Program-made: the position numbers and the translations under genes
The notes under the pieces: model-generated
Databases searched by the model: none
What the model was told of the DNA's origin: nothing
Seen by the model: the letters and a program-made list of their open reading frames with translations, nothing else
In this document: positions 44,066 through 56,094 of the stretch, one piece after another
Numbering within the stretch: position 1 is the stretch's first letter
Layout of the letters: each line of letters starts with the position of its first letter
Assembly: GCA_022225965.2 (NCBI GenBank)
Contig: JAKJXP020000005.1
Span: 372,001-436,000, forward strand
From: Diatrype stigma
Taxonomy: Eukaryota; Ascomycota; Sordariomycetes; Xylariales; Diatrypaceae
DNA length: 64,000 nucleotides
Reading direction: 5' to 3'

Positions 44066-45258
44066 AGCCACAAACTGATATTAGGGGTGGTCGGAGTCCA
44101 GTGTGTATTTCCTGAAAAGGGGCCTGGATGGGATGGTGTCAGGAAGTGGATATCCTGCTTGAAATGGAGATGCGGGGTGAGATGTGTCCGATGTCGAACG
44201 GCAAAAGATCGGTTATTGGCACGAATGTCGAATCTGAGTATAGCAGACTTCCCCAAGCTAACTAGCTCCATATCTTATAAGATAATGACTATATCTTTTA
44301 TCCCCTATGCTCCCCCCTACTAGGTAGGTATCATCGAATTTGATATCGTATGACGACAGGAACCCTAACCGCCACGCGCCACCTATACGCTAGCCTCAGG
44401 GGGTGAGCCACCCCCCTAGGCCACTGGTGGGTGCTCACAGTACTGTTCCTAGATCCGAAATGCAGGTCTCCCATATTTATTGCGTATACAAAACAAAGCG
44501 CAGTTGCAGAAAAGGAAGTTGTGATGTAGATTTGAAGAATCTAAGCTATTATGGAGTTCGCCCGTGTCTATCAAAGAAGGGGACATGGTGTTACTCTCTT
44601 GGATGAGGAAAAACTCTGGTTTAGCCCCTTAATGGCCTGTCTGTCTATAAGAAGGGAAAGGTGACACCACAACCCTTCGTTTCACTCCGGTGCAACAAGC
44701 TGCATATAAATATATCAAAACGAGGACATAAGTGAAGTATTTCGGTTGCCTAGGTCGCTACATGTATTTTTACCAACCCGACCCCTTTACATGCATGTGT
44801 CCTGGGCTATAATTATCACCGTGGCTACTATTAAGGTCGCTTAGGCTATTTTACGATTTCTGGGTATGTCCGGAAACATAACTTGGACCATATAGTGTTG
44901 CCTAATCTCTCTATAGTAGGGCAGGTGGATTGATACTCGCATGAAGCGCGGGAAATGCACCTAGGACCATAATGTATAATGTATTCGAACGGCATATTAA
45001 GTGTAGATTTGCCATCCATTCCACAGTACTGGCCAATGCCTCTTATATCCTCGCGCTGCTTATTAATACCATCGTGCCATGCAGCTGGATTTGCACGATA
45101 CACTCGGAATTGCAGCTACACTGAGTTCTTCAGCCGACACCCTTTCCCCATAATCCAGTCTGAAAGGGCTCCAAAGGTCCCTGTTTTCCCGCCAAACTAG
45201 CCCGCCAGATACAAGAGCCGAAAGCAGTAGCGACAATGACCATAGGTAAAATGACAAC
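44066..45258. other. Intergenic, 1.2 kb
   Basis: No gene supported. An imperfect inverted repeat lies at 44403-44437 (GTGAGCCACC ... GGTGGGTGCTCAC) and could form a stem. The stretch carries the acetyltransferase promoter and the 3' end of the small secreted-protein gene. Confidence 0.5.
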
Positions 45259-45722
45259 TCAGGAGTGTTTGTCAGGGCAGCCGTGCTCTTTATCTCCAAA
45301 ATCATGGCAGAGTGTATGGCCGCCCTGGTAGCTACACGGCAGCTCTGGGGTTATGCAATCCTGATCAAGAGTTAGCAAGGTCATGAGGGATATAATATAT
45401 CGGCTATAGGTCGATTACGTACACACTGCGCGGATAGTAACTGTTAGTTGAATCGCTCACTATAATTTGCCAGATTGCTGCAAGGAGTAGTTTTGTAGTG
45501 CTGACTTACAGTGCCATACTTGCAATCCTCTTCCCAAACATAAGGTTCAGCCTCACCGTTCTGCGCTACGCCGCCACATTTGCCATTAGGACCGCAGGTC
45601 TACGACTTGTTAATATCGTCTACCATGTTTGGCTCTTTGGAACTCGTACGTACACCTTGCTCTGCAGCTGTGACGGCAATGTTTGCTGCAAGAGCAGCCA
45701 ATATGATGCCAAAGGTCTTCAT
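45259..45722 (-). CDS. Small secreted cysteine-rich protein
   Basis: Exons 45654..45722, 45510..45599 and 45259..45360 give 86 residues. Exon 1 is a signal peptide, MKTFGIILAALAANIAVTAA. The mature part of about 65 residues contains seven cysteines (TCGPNGKCGG, EEDCKYG, DCITPELPC, GHTLCHDF, EHGCPD). Intron 1 is 54 bases (GTACGT...CGTAG); intron 2 is 149 bases (GTAAGT...ATCAG, with a GCTAAC branch site). Within intron 2 a TGT codon at 45425-45423 is flanked by a good acceptor (CGCGCAG) and a good donor (GTACGT). Including it would add an eighth cysteine without changing frame. The profile is that of small secreted effector-like or antimicrobial-like proteins; no family was recognised and no activity is claimed. 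Confidence 0.65.
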
Positions 45723-46634
45723 GGTAGGGTGTCGGGGTAGATAGTAGTGTTTGGATGCAAGAATTCCAGATGTATGAAACAGGAGCCTGTAGATGCAATG
45801 CAGTGTGACGAGGAGTTGTGGTATGTCGTAGATATCATTCAACAAAGGCACGGAGCTTCAGCACTTACTTATAGCTGGGCAGTTGACGGCCAAACTTGTA
45901 ATAAATTGGACGCCGAAATGAATCCAGCGGCGCATGCTATTCACCGCCCTTGGAAAGATTCCTGCGACGATCAATTCGCAGCTTCGTGCGCGGTGCTATC
46001 TCCCGCTAATCTAATCCTACGACGATCGTTTACTGCTTCGTGCGGCAGATGTTGGAAAGCAACTTAACTTGAGTATGTGAAGCCAACAGAACAGTCGGGC
46101 TTTGTGGATTGGATCAGCAGAACCAACGGATTCCGTGGCCACAAAGTTAAAGCCGTTAAGTTGCTTTCTACCTAGCCTAGCACTGCGACAGTTGCTTATC
46201 GTGCGTAGACACTTTATTACATAACTATTGGGCACGTCGCCTCTAGGATTTACCAGGTTTTCTTCCTTCCGATGACCCCTGTGATACTTCAAATGAGGGT
46301 AGGAATATATGACTACCTGGGGCTGTTATGCTGAGTGTTCAGCCTCACTTACATATCACGCTGCCCCAAACCAATTTAGTTGGTAAAATGTACCTCGTGA
46401 GGTTCCAACCATCTCCTCAGACCTAGCAGGCCACTGCCGGTGACTGATCAGGCTTAGACATTATGCTTGACGTTACAATATAGGTGTTGACAGGTATGAA
46501 GGTACAAACACTGGGTCGAAGCGATTTGATACCACTATACACTGCTGATCTTCCCTTATGCGAGCTGCAGAGATTGCCATTTTCAGACTGCCACGAATGA
46601 GAAAGGGGGAGGTAGGTTGGGATGTTGAATTTAG
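45723..46634. other. Intergenic, 0.9 kb
   Basis: No gene supported. It contains the promoter of the small secreted-protein gene and the 3' end of the monooxygenase gene. Confidence 0.5.
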
Positions 46635-47912
46635 CTACCCCGACTTGGATCCGAGAAACATATCTTCCGCTTCTCTAATGTCTTGTTTGAGGTCATGTTG
46701 CCATATCCAATGCAATCTCTGGTTTCCGTTTTCCACGATCTTGTTCATATCGTCTCCTATCTCATCATCCAACCAGAGATACATCATCCCCGCTTCGTAG
46801 CTTGTCGAAACCACCTTCTGCGCGCGAGGCCGTCTAACTGCATCATAGGCTCGAAGCGCGCTTTCGACCTGATCTGGACTCCGGACTAGGGAGAGGAGGT
46901 GAGAAAGGACGGCGGCATCCTCCAGTCCCTGGCCCGCCCCAGCAGCCTGGTGCGGTGTAGATGCGTGTGCGACGTCTCCGAGAAGGCAAACGCGGCCGTT
47001 ATGGTATGTCTTCGTTTCCGGATGGTGCAATATGGGCCATTTCAGGGGCCTAGCATAATTCAGCAATTCGACAAGTCGGGGGTCGAAGTCTTCCAAATCT
47101 TTGATCATGTCGTTCTTCGTGCACCCTACGGCGATATCCTCGCGTGTAGTCTGCTGGGTGTCTGTGATGAAGAAGACGAAGTTCTCCTGCTCGCCCTTGG
47201 TGATGGGGTATAGCACCAGCCCCTTTCCTTTTGTCATAAACCATTTGGCGTCGCCCGCATGCTTCCCTAGAAGCTCCTTCGCCTTGTGCATGGGGATGAT
47301 TCCCCGGTAACTGTACATGCCACTGTATTTCGGATATACTTGCTCAGGAGCAATCTCACCAAGCACTATCTGTCTCGTGACACCCTTAACCCCGTCGCAG
47401 CCAATCAAAGCATCGAAGGACGCGACCTCTCCGTCATCAAACTCGATCGTAACCTTCGACTGATCCTGAGAGATTGCTCTAGCACGCTTCCCGAACTTGA
47501 CCATACCCCTCGGGACGAAGCTCTCCATTATGTGCAGCAGGTCTTTTCGGTGTGCGCTGCTTCGCGTGAAGTAAGGAGCGCCCACCAAGCCACGCGTCCA
47601 ACCTCGCTCCTCGCCAAAGCCCTTCTCGGCGTACAAGGCATCAAAGACGCTGTTCTTGAAATCGGGCTTCTCGTTTGCGGTTTTGACCCTGTCGTACTCT
47701 TCCCGGAACCGCGAATCGAGGAGGTCCATGGCATGCAAGGCATTGGGACCAAGACCGATTCCGGCACCTATTGGAGAAAAGGTCCTTGCTGCCTCGTATA
47801 TGGTGACGGAAATGCCGCGCTTGACCAAGCCGATAGCAACCGCTAACCCGCCAATGCCGGCGCCAAGGATAGCGATCGTTGGCTTCTTCTCATCGCTGTG
47901 ATCCATAGCCAT
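46635..47912 (-). CDS. FAD-dependent monooxygenase (salicylate hydroxylase-like)
   Basis: Intronless, 425 residues. The three class A flavoprotein monooxygenase motifs are present: GxGxxG at 17-22 in AILGAGIGGLAVA with the ribose-binding Glu near residue 40 (VTIYEAA), the DG motif at about 173 (ALIGCDGVKG), and the GD motif at about 312 (VCLLGDVAHASTPHQAAGAG). Length matches the salicylate hydroxylase / 6-hydroxynicotinate monooxygenase-like group. Such enzymes hydroxylate aromatic rings using NAD(P)H and oxygen, in catabolism or secondary metabolism; the substrate here is unknown. Cytosolic. It is separated from the Zn2Cys6 regulator gene by 2.6 kb, with the two genes divergent, so shared control is possible but not shown. 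Confidence 0.92.
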   Translation of the reverse strand: MAMDHSDEKKPTIAILGAGIGGLAVAIGLVKRGISVTIYEAARTFSPIGAGIGLGPNALHAMDLLDSRFREEYDRVKTANEKPDFKNSVFDALYAEKGFGEERGWTRGLVGAPYFTRSSAHRKDLLHIMESFVPRGMVKFGKRARAISQDQSKVTIEFDDGEVASFDALIGCDGVKGVTRQIVLGEIAPEQVYPKYSGMYSYRGIIPMHKAKELLGKHAGDAKWFMTKGKGLVLYPITKGEQENFVFFITDTQQTTREDIAVGCTKNDMIKDLEDFDPRLVELLNYARPLKWPILHHPETKTYHNGRVCLLGDVAHASTPHQAAGAGQGLEDAAVLSHLLSLVRSPDQVESALRAYDAVRRPRAQKVVSTSYEAGMMYLWLDDEIGDDMNKIVENGNQRLHWIWQHDLKQDIREAEDMFLGSKSG

Positions 47913-50508
47913 GATGCCCCCGTATTGTTGACTTCCTGGTATTTCTAGAATATTTCAAGATCGAGTATCTAGGTCTCTATATGGGTGGATTAAGACAAGA
48001 TGATGCGCGCATAGTCTGTAATGACCGAATGGGAATTTGGAAGAAGGAGAAACAAGAAAAGCAATGGCGGGAAGAAGCACGATTGTCCAATCAAACCCCC
48101 CTTTATATACTATACCCGGGCTCCACGTGGAATTGGCATGTTGGATATCGACCGGGTCAGCATCTTCATGAACGTAAGCTCGGGAGTGAGGAGGGGGGGT
48201 GGTGGTGGTAGTGGTGGTGGGAGATGGAACAGGAGGCTAATTGTGGATTGTGATTCGAAGCCAATTGCTAGGGAATAAATCAGACCCCGACAAAGCAGGC
48301 GAAACACCCGGAGCGCTCTGCATTACAAGGATCATCGATGTGAAAAATGGCAGTGAATGGCAGTAAATGGCAGTAAATGGCAGTAAGGTGAGTTATAGTC
48401 GACGGCTCGCAATGTTAGGGTCCGGCAGCATCACTTCTACTAGTCGTAGTTCGGCGGTTTTGCAGAACATGATAGGCGAGATATAGTTTAGCATGCTGAG
48501 TTGGTCGCGCCTCTAGCGGGAGGGAACTCCCGATGGGCGAGGGACTGGGCCACTAATTAAGCTACTGGGAAAGGGTGGGAAAGGGTGGCATCGCTCGCAT
48601 CGCTCGCATCTGTTCCAGATCTGGATAAACCATGGAACCCATGGAATGCGATATGCGGTTGCCCTAGAAGGACGAGAGGCCGATGATGTGCATAAAGCTT
48701 GCCGACTCTGATTTAGGAGGCCAGGATGTATTAGTTAAGGAGCTCTAGTTAAGTGCTTAGTAGGCACGGTATTGGTATTGCCTATTCTCGGGGCGCCGAG
48801 GAGCCCGCGCCAACCGGGGAATGCCTTGATATTGCAGTAGATCCGGAACATATGAGCCGGGACCGTGGCAGTCGTGGTAAACGAGATGTTTCCAATCGCG
48901 AAACATATATACCTAGGTACGTATTCGTAATCGCTGCTAGATCCCGTATGCCTGGGTCGCTTTCGTCATTTTACCCGGCCTACGCCACCAGTCCAGTCCA
49001 GTCCGGTCCGGTCAAGCAAGTAAGACGCAAATAGACATGCATGGCAAGCAGCATTTAGGATTCTGTGCTACGCGATTGATACATTCATCGAGCTGTATGC
49101 ACTTATATCATTGTCACATGTGACGTCGCCAGCCGGATTGCATTTCGCAGTGCGCTGGCGCTGGCGCTGAGTGCCATTGGTGTAGCACAGGGAACGGGCT
49201 AACCCATCAAAGCGGAGGAAGATAGGGGTAACATGAGCCTTGGACCTTGTTATAAGTTATAACCTCGTGTGCTTACCGTCCATGATGTTACCTCGTTTCT
49301 GAACAGGACAGCCAACGCAATGGCTGGAGATAACCAACGGGAATAAAATGTACATTACGCAGTTGATACTGTATATCGGGTTGGCTTACATACTATGAGT
49401 ATGCGATGCATGTCTGGTAGCTATGCACGCACATGTATGCACTATACGTCTGATAGGGGCTCGGTTCGCTGCGATGAGGACTTCCCCGCGATTACCATAA
49501 GCCTCCACGCGCTATGTGATCCCGTCGGTCATAGAAACCCCGGATACTCAACCCATACCGGTGTGCTGCACACGCTGACAAGCTCGAATTCAGCTTCGTT
49601 GACCGCTGGGATGTTTTATCCCCACAGCGGGTTGAGACACCACGTGTCCAGCGACGCTCGCTTACTGCCTGCCGATAGCGTTGGGTCATATAGGGTAGCG
49701 TGATGGTCTATAGCCTATAGGGTGGCTAAGTTACGACTAAGGGACATGTTGCTGACCCGCCGGACGCACAAGTTTCATTGGAACGAGATAATAACGGTTA
49801 CGATGTTGTAATAACGGTCATCGTATTGTTACCAATCCGTGCGTGTGTGCTGAAAGATATCTATACATAGCGTCGGGAGCGTTTGCTTCAATTCGAGAGA
49901 GAGACAGAGACAGACAGAGGGAGAGAGGAAGAGAGATTTACTTCGTGGCCGTTCTGTGTAGCGGCAGGCTGCCAAGTAAGCCATATATGCACGTTATTCT
50001 GACGATGATAGACCCGAAGCTTCGAGGGCTCGGGCTCTTCTTGTCTGCATGTTGTAACTAAGGGTACGATTCGTATGATCGTCGTTGCAGGGATGCTTAC
50101 CGCGACGCCGCCTCCCCATCAGCCTTCCCCACCTCGCTCACGACCTTCGTTCTTCTCTTCGGCTCCTTCGTCCCGCCCCTGCCTTGTCTTCTCCCGGTCC
50201 CGTCCAACGTCTGCTGAGATAATCGCTTATTATTTTCCATCCTAAGCAGGCCGAGCTACTTCGGAGGCACCCTCGAATGATTATAGCGGCCACTCGGATC
50301 GGATCGTATTGTATGCCACCAACCCAACACTGCACCTGCACCGCCCGCCCTACCTAGATCTTTCGCTTGGCGTTAGCTTCGGTCCGACGCTATAGCACAC
50401 GAGCGCGGCACTTCCCTCGCCCCGATTGGCATAACTAAACGGTAGCATCCCTGTGGCGCCTCTTGCTACATGCCGTAATCGTACTCTGGCTATCTCCCGG
50501 GGTACAGC
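47913..50508. other. Intergenic, 2.6 kb, divergent promoters
   Basis: No gene supported. The stretch separates the divergent monooxygenase and Zn2Cys6 regulator genes. It contains a GGT/GTG-rich tract at 48184-48228, a ten-base AATGGCAGTA-type array at 48346-48386, GGGAAAGGGT and CATCGCTCG duplications at about 48568-48610, and purine-rich AGAG repeats at 49890-49930. No CGG-N-CCG operator was assigned with confidence. Confidence 0.5.
48346..48386. repeat. Ten-base tandem repeat (AATGGCAGTA-like)
   Basis: Four tandem, nearly identical ten-base units in the promoter region of the FAD monooxygenase gene, about 430 bases upstream of its start codon. Confidence 0.85.
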
Positions 50509-52974
50509 ATGTCTAGTAGCTTGGAGGGCACCGGTCTGTCGCCGGAGAGCGTGAGCAGTCACGGCGTACCGTCGTCTAATCCGCCTTCGGACCAGCCCGT
50601 AGCACCGCAGCGCAAGTCTGGAAAACGGGATCGAGTTGCCCTGGCCTGCCAGCGCTGCAAGTCAAGGAAGCAGAAGGTAAGGTTCCCACTTGTGGCCCCC
50701 CCCTCCCCCCTCCCCCCTCCCGAATCCGAGCGAACCCACATAGTCATGGCTGTGTCTCGCGAGTCCCGTCGGCTGGCTGACATACCGCCTTGCTCCTAGT
50801 GTGATGGCCAAAGACCGGCATGCGCCTCTTGTGGTCGTCTAAATCTGAAGTGTGGTGAGTTTGGAACGTTAGCTTCTGCCCGTATATTATTACTAAGAAG
50901 GAACTAGTATATATCGTACCCCTTGTGCCAGCGGCCGGGGAAAAGAAGCTCTACATCAAAGCCCTTGAGCAGCGCGTTGCTGAGCTAGAGGCGTATATCG
51001 CCTCCGGCGGACACCCTGGAGTTAGCAATGATCATCTCCGCCTCATGAGCCAAGGCGGGACCTCGGCAACCTCGTCCCAGCAGAACGCCATCCCGGTCCC
51101 ACCGGGCCAGCCGTCGTTGCAGATCCAGCAGCCCGACGATGATGCAAACGATATTCTCATCGCCGTGAGAGACCTGTCGTTGTCCGCGTCCGGACACTAT
51201 GTCGGAGCTTCTTCCAACATCACTATAGGCCGCGTGCTGAACTCGGTCGTCAACAGCGAGAGGGCGAATAATGCCCCTACTATCAAGGATGAGCACCTTC
51301 AGCAACAGAGCGACCCCGCTCCCAAGTCCGTATATTCGACCAGTTCGGGCGAGATGATCGGTGTCCCGATCCTAAGCCCCAGTGTTGCCACGAGGCTCCT
51401 CCAGGGCTGGTTCCGACATATTTATACAAGATACCCTATCATGCACTCGGCGCGGGTCATGGAGCTGCATAGCAACCGAGAGAATCTGGTGAACGAGTAT
51501 GATAAAACGATTTTACATATTGTTTACGCGATTAGTGGACGATGGTTAGAATCTGCCGGAGAAATGGGGCATTTCTTCAGCGATTATCATTATGACTTAG
51601 CATTCGAAGAGATGGATCTTATTCTCGGGTTTCGGGACTCCCGGACCATCGACTATTTGCTGCTTATGGCGTTATACTGCACCAGGGCCCCGAGGGACCC
51701 CGGCGCCTGGACGTACGTCGGTGCTGCGATGCGACTGTGTGTCGAGCTGGGGCTGCACCGGCGCCCGAGAAGGCCCAACCTGACGATGGTGGGTGAAATG
51801 AACAAGCGTCGGTTCTGGACCGCGTACTTCATGGATCGAGACATCTCCTTCGCCATCGGGCGGCCACCTAGCATCTCCGACCACGACATTGACACGGAGC
51901 TACCCTTTGATATCTCCGAAGAGACGGTAGATGACGAAGTCGTCCGACGCGCCTCGGCGCATGTCTCCGATATCCCAGTCAACCCACCCAACTCACTAAC
52001 CTCATTCATTCACCGAACGCGACTCAAGAAGATCGAGTCCGAGATCCAGCATATCGTGTATAGGGTTGACCAGCCGGGCAGGATACCGGATGGTATTATC
52101 GATGGTTTCATCAGCCGTCTCGATGCCTGGCGGGATACCATCCCATACCAGGCTAGGAATTATGTGCATCGGCAAGACGAAGCTTACGAAGGCGTCGAGC
52201 TGTATACTATCCATTACCACCGATGCGTCCGGTACCTAGTGTACCCAAAGCTGGCCGAGCAACCCATCAATATGCGATACTTGAAACTGTGTGCTGATGC
52301 GTGTGCTGGTGTCCTGACTGACTATCGCAAACTGCATCAAGTCTTCCCGGTTGGGTTCTCGGCCCTGTCGATTCAGTCTGTGTTCCTAGCAGGTGAGTAA
52401 CATCCTAATCCCTCCATCATCATAACCCTTGCGGGACTTCCATGCTAATACTAGGTTGGAAGGTCTGAACATGATCTACTGTGCTTGGCTAGCTCCCATG
52501 AACTACATCAATGCGGAAGCCACCCTGACCGACTGCCAAATCCTCCTATACATCATGACGGAGCGATACCCTTCCGCCCGGAAGTACCGCGACGTCTTCG
52601 AGCGCATCAAGACCGCCGTGCTCTCCGTCATCGCCCAGGGCAAGCATAGACCCCGCAACCCGGTCAACCTGGACTCGAACGTGCAGGCTGGATTCGAGAG
52701 TCTCCAGGCCCAGGTCGGCCCCGGCATGGGCGCGGATTTCTCTTTCATGATCAACACCATGACGGGGAACATGATGGCGGCAGGCACCGCCGCGGCACCG
52801 CCTTTCGAGCTCAGCTTGGATCCCTCGGCGGCAAATCCGCTCGTCAGCGGCGGATACGCGCCCCAACAACACCCTGGTGACATTAGCCAGTATCAGCAAC
52901 AGCAAATGTGGCCCGGACTCACGCACGATATGGGCCAAAATTTAACAGGCATGGACAACATGTATCAGCAGTAG
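50509..52974 (+). CDS. Zn2Cys6 fungal transcription factor
   Basis: Exons 50509..50676, 50800..50854, 50932..52392 and 52463..52974 (introns 123, 77 and 70 bases) give 731 residues. The binuclear zinc cluster is split by intron 1: Cys47, 50, 57, 64, 67 and 74 with the canonical C-x2-C-x6-C-x6-C-x2-C-x6-C spacing. A short coiled coil follows (LYIKALEQRVAELEAYIAS). The fungal-specific middle homology domain lies at about 230-420, with TIDYLLLMALYCTRAP, AAMRLCVELGLHRRP and RRFWTAYFMDRDISFAIG. The tail is Gln/Pro-rich. Intron 3 uses the AAG acceptor at 52460-52462, because the earlier TAG would shift the frame. It probably binds CGG-containing sites as a dimer; targets are unknown. Intron 1 contains a C-rich run. 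Confidence 0.93.
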
Positions 52975-54250
52975 CGAGAGAAAAGGAAGTGAGGGACACA
53001 TTCACGGTTAGGTTAGTTAGGCGTTCAGGTATAATGGATAACGAGAGCGAGCAAGCAAATTCATGTGAATATTGTTTTTCTGCGTTTCGGGTTTCGGTAC
53101 ATCATGTGGCGGGCCAAGTGGACAGAGTGTTTTGGATTCAGGATTGACAAAGACATCGCGAGATTTAACTCATGTGCTGGGCGTGCCCGATAATAGCTTG
53201 TTATGTAGGGATTCACCCCCCCCTTTGCCCTCAGGCCTGGTCATCCCAGGAGGAGAAGAATTGGGGGCAGGGAGGAGGCTTATTCCGTGAACTTGGGTAC
53301 GGCTACGGTCACCCTTTTGAGAATAGACAGTCAGTCAACCATTGCCTGCTATGACGTGAGACGTCTGTGCCTCAGCACCTGCACTCGCCTATTGATGGAC
53401 GTGCGCTCATGACCCTTGCCAGCTTTTGGCTGGCAAGTCTGACTGCCGGTAAGTCACTATTTGCTGCTGCATATGTAGCTACGATCGCTCAACTGCAGCT
53501 ACTCTAGCCTTTAAACCACCAGCCACGTATAGTCTTGCTGCAACACAATGGATATTGCCCTTATTTGTCAGTCTGCTACGCTGATCGTCACCTACGTGTA
53601 GCTTGCGTTAGGAAGAACATATCCCCAATTCACCACTAGGGACTTCCCAACCGAAGCGTTTTGCCATCGCCGCCCTAGGACCTACGCTACCGCCCCGCGA
53701 GGACCAGCCGATCGAATTTCATCCGTAGTTCTTACGACGATCATAACGACCTCGGCTTGGGACGGATTTCGGAACCAGACCGAGAGATCATCGAATCCTG
53801 CTGCGTTACAAACCTTGAAGCAATCAGGGATACCAACGCTGTATCTTGATGGTGCTGACAATGGAGTAGTGACAGCGAATGCGACGAACCATTCTGCCCC
53901 TCTATGGCATTCCAAATAAAGGTAATAATGCTGATGACGATAATGAATTAGATTGATAGCTCCCACCATCCAAGACGGGCCAACGTCCACCCACGAAGAG
54001 TACGTGTGGCCAGTCAGTCGCCTCATGTTCCAGCCCAGGACCTTTGTGACAAATGGTGTGCTGCACAACAACATGTTACTTTATTCCGGTCACCTATCAA
54101 AGTGATCTAACTAGATGCCTGACCTGTCCATATGATTTCATCATACCCTTGGTAGAATACTACTATGCTAAATTCCAGGTGGAAGATCTGCCTCCCAACC
54201 TCTGTCCTAACCCTAAGCTGGTTCACGCCCCCTTACTTTTCACCACCAGC
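52975..54250. other. Intergenic between convergent regulator and P450 genes
   Basis: No gene supported. A minus-strand open frame of 130 codons at 53682-54074 lacks family resemblance and splice-linked partners, so it was not called. Confidence 0.45.
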
Positions 54251-56094
54251 CTAGGTCCAGATTCCCTGGGCTGACTCGGCACTGCCCTTTCCCCACGGAT
54301 GTTCATTCTCAATCGCACGAATCAACTGTTCGTGTCCGGGACTGCGAGGTTTGATGCTCGCCTCGAACGGATAAGGATGGCTAATACCACCCGGTTCGAA
54401 CAGCACACTGGGCTCTAGCTCTTTTCCATTGACCACCGGCTTTCGAAACTCCAACGCAGAAAGTGACTTTGCGATCGTGAGCCAAACCGACGAATCGGCG
54501 AGTAGCCGCCCCGGGCATATTCTTCTGCCGAACCCGAACACGTAGTCGCGGGGGTCGGGTGGGGGAGAATCCACCAGGTAACGCTCAGGGTCGAAGACCA
54601 AGGGGTCCGTGTATACCTCCGGGTCATGCGTAAAGAACCTGTCAGAATCTAGGCATAAGTTATCAGTCATGGATGGGGTATCACTGCGTGAGTACCATGG
54701 AATGTGATCTAGGTAAGGTAGCTTACCAGATATTTGGCATTATAATGGCATCCTTAGGAATGAGATAGCCCTCGTATATATCGTCTTGGATGGGAACATG
54801 CGGCAAGCCCATGGGCGCTACCGGATCTATAACGTCTGGTATCAGCCAATGCTCTTTCCACGTTGTAGCATTATTGGGGCTCGGTTACGCCAGCGTAAAG
54901 ACTCGCTGACTACGGCATCAACATATGGCAGTTTGCTGCGATCCTCAAGTGTCGGAAGCCGTTGTATGCCAACGACGCGATCAATCTCCTCTTGAGCCTT
55001 ACGCTGAACTTCCGGATACACCAGCATAGCGAGAAAGAATGTTTGCATTGTGCTCACGGACTATGGAGCACATCAGTTCGAGTTCCGGGGGGGGGGGGGG
55101 GGAGAGGGGGAAAACAGACCGTATCAGCGCCACCAGTATACAGCGACGCAGCACTCCATTTCGTAACATGCCGGTCATCCTCGGTAATCTTGTCGAGACC
55201 GCCGGCCCTCTCAATCTCTTCCGAGACGTACGAGGGCTGGTACATACCGGCCGCCATCTGGTGTTCGACGAACTCCATCGGCTTCTGCGCCGTCTCCATG
55301 ATGGTGTCGCGGAAGAAGCGCGCAGTCCGCTGAAACCCGGCACCCGGCACCCAGCTCGGCATGTGCCGCAGCACCGGCAGCATGTCGACGAGCCAGGCGC
55401 CGGGCACGGCCGCGACGGAGAACTGGGCGAGCGCGCGGTCAGCGCCGGCGACGAGCGGGTCCCGCGCACCACCACCGCGCGGGTCGACGGTGTACCCGTA
55501 TGCCATCTGAAGAATGATAGCGCCAGCCTCGGTACGAGCGTGCTGCAGCAGGGCGTCTGGCTGCTCGAGGGCGCGCAGAAGGAAGCGGCGCGCCTCGACC
55601 TCCAGCAGGGACGCGTAGCGCCCGCCCCCGGACCCCAGAAACGCCGCCCGCGTGCCGACGAAGCGGTGGAACCGCTGCCGGTACGCGCGCAGGCGCGCGC
55701 CGTACGGAAGGCTGGCGGCCGCGTCGCGCCACCCGCACAGGTCCATGAGGAAGACCATGCGCGGGCGCGACGAGTGCACGCTGCCGCGCTTCTCTAGCAG
55801 CTCGAACGCCGCGCGCGCGTCGTTGAGCACAATGATGGTCGTCCCGAACACCGTCACGGAGCTGATGGGTCCGTAGAGCGATCGGTGTTTCGCCCAGTGC
55901 TCCCACTCGCGCGTGCCTGGCGGCGGTAGGTCCCGGATGTTGCCCACTAGGGGCAGGCCCTTGGGACCTGGGGGAAGCGCAGCTCTGACCTTGCCGCCGT
56001 TACCTCCCCTGGTCTTGAGCAGTAGGGTCACCCCGTAGTAGACTACGAGGATGATGGCTGCTAGTTGTGCTAATGCCGTCAGTGTAGTAGTCAT
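54251..56094 (-). CDS. Cytochrome P450 monooxygenase
   Basis: Exons 55120..56094, 54889..55060, 54727..54826 and 54251..54638 (introns 59, 62 and 88 bases) give 544 residues. The N-terminal membrane anchor (ALAQLAAIILVVYYGVTLL) and proline hinge (LPPGPKGLPLVGN) are clear. The I-helix reads YTGGADT at about 319-325, the K-helix ExxR is Glu378-Arg381 (ESLRWHP, restored by intron 2 splicing), and the heme loop FGFGRRICPG places the ligand Cys at about 457. The sequence style resembles the OrdA / O-methylsterigmatocystin oxidoreductase-like group common in fungi. The substrate is unknown. Exon 1 is extremely GC-rich. Intron 1 contains a run of 16 G on the plus strand and a weak GTCTGT donor. ATG at 56094 was chosen at the membrane anchor; an in-frame ATG at 56163 is possible. 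It is an ER membrane protein using P450 reductase. Confidence 0.93.
55087..55102. repeat. Homopolymer run of 16 G inside P450 intron 1
   Basis: Sixteen consecutive G on the plus strand (C on the coding strand). It lies within the first intron of the P450 gene, so length variation would not alter the protein. Confidence 0.95.

Noticed and set aside
53682..54074. Minus-strand open frame of 130 codons between the regulator and P450 genes
   Set aside because: No family resemblance, no credible intron borders, and composition like surrounding noncoding DNA.
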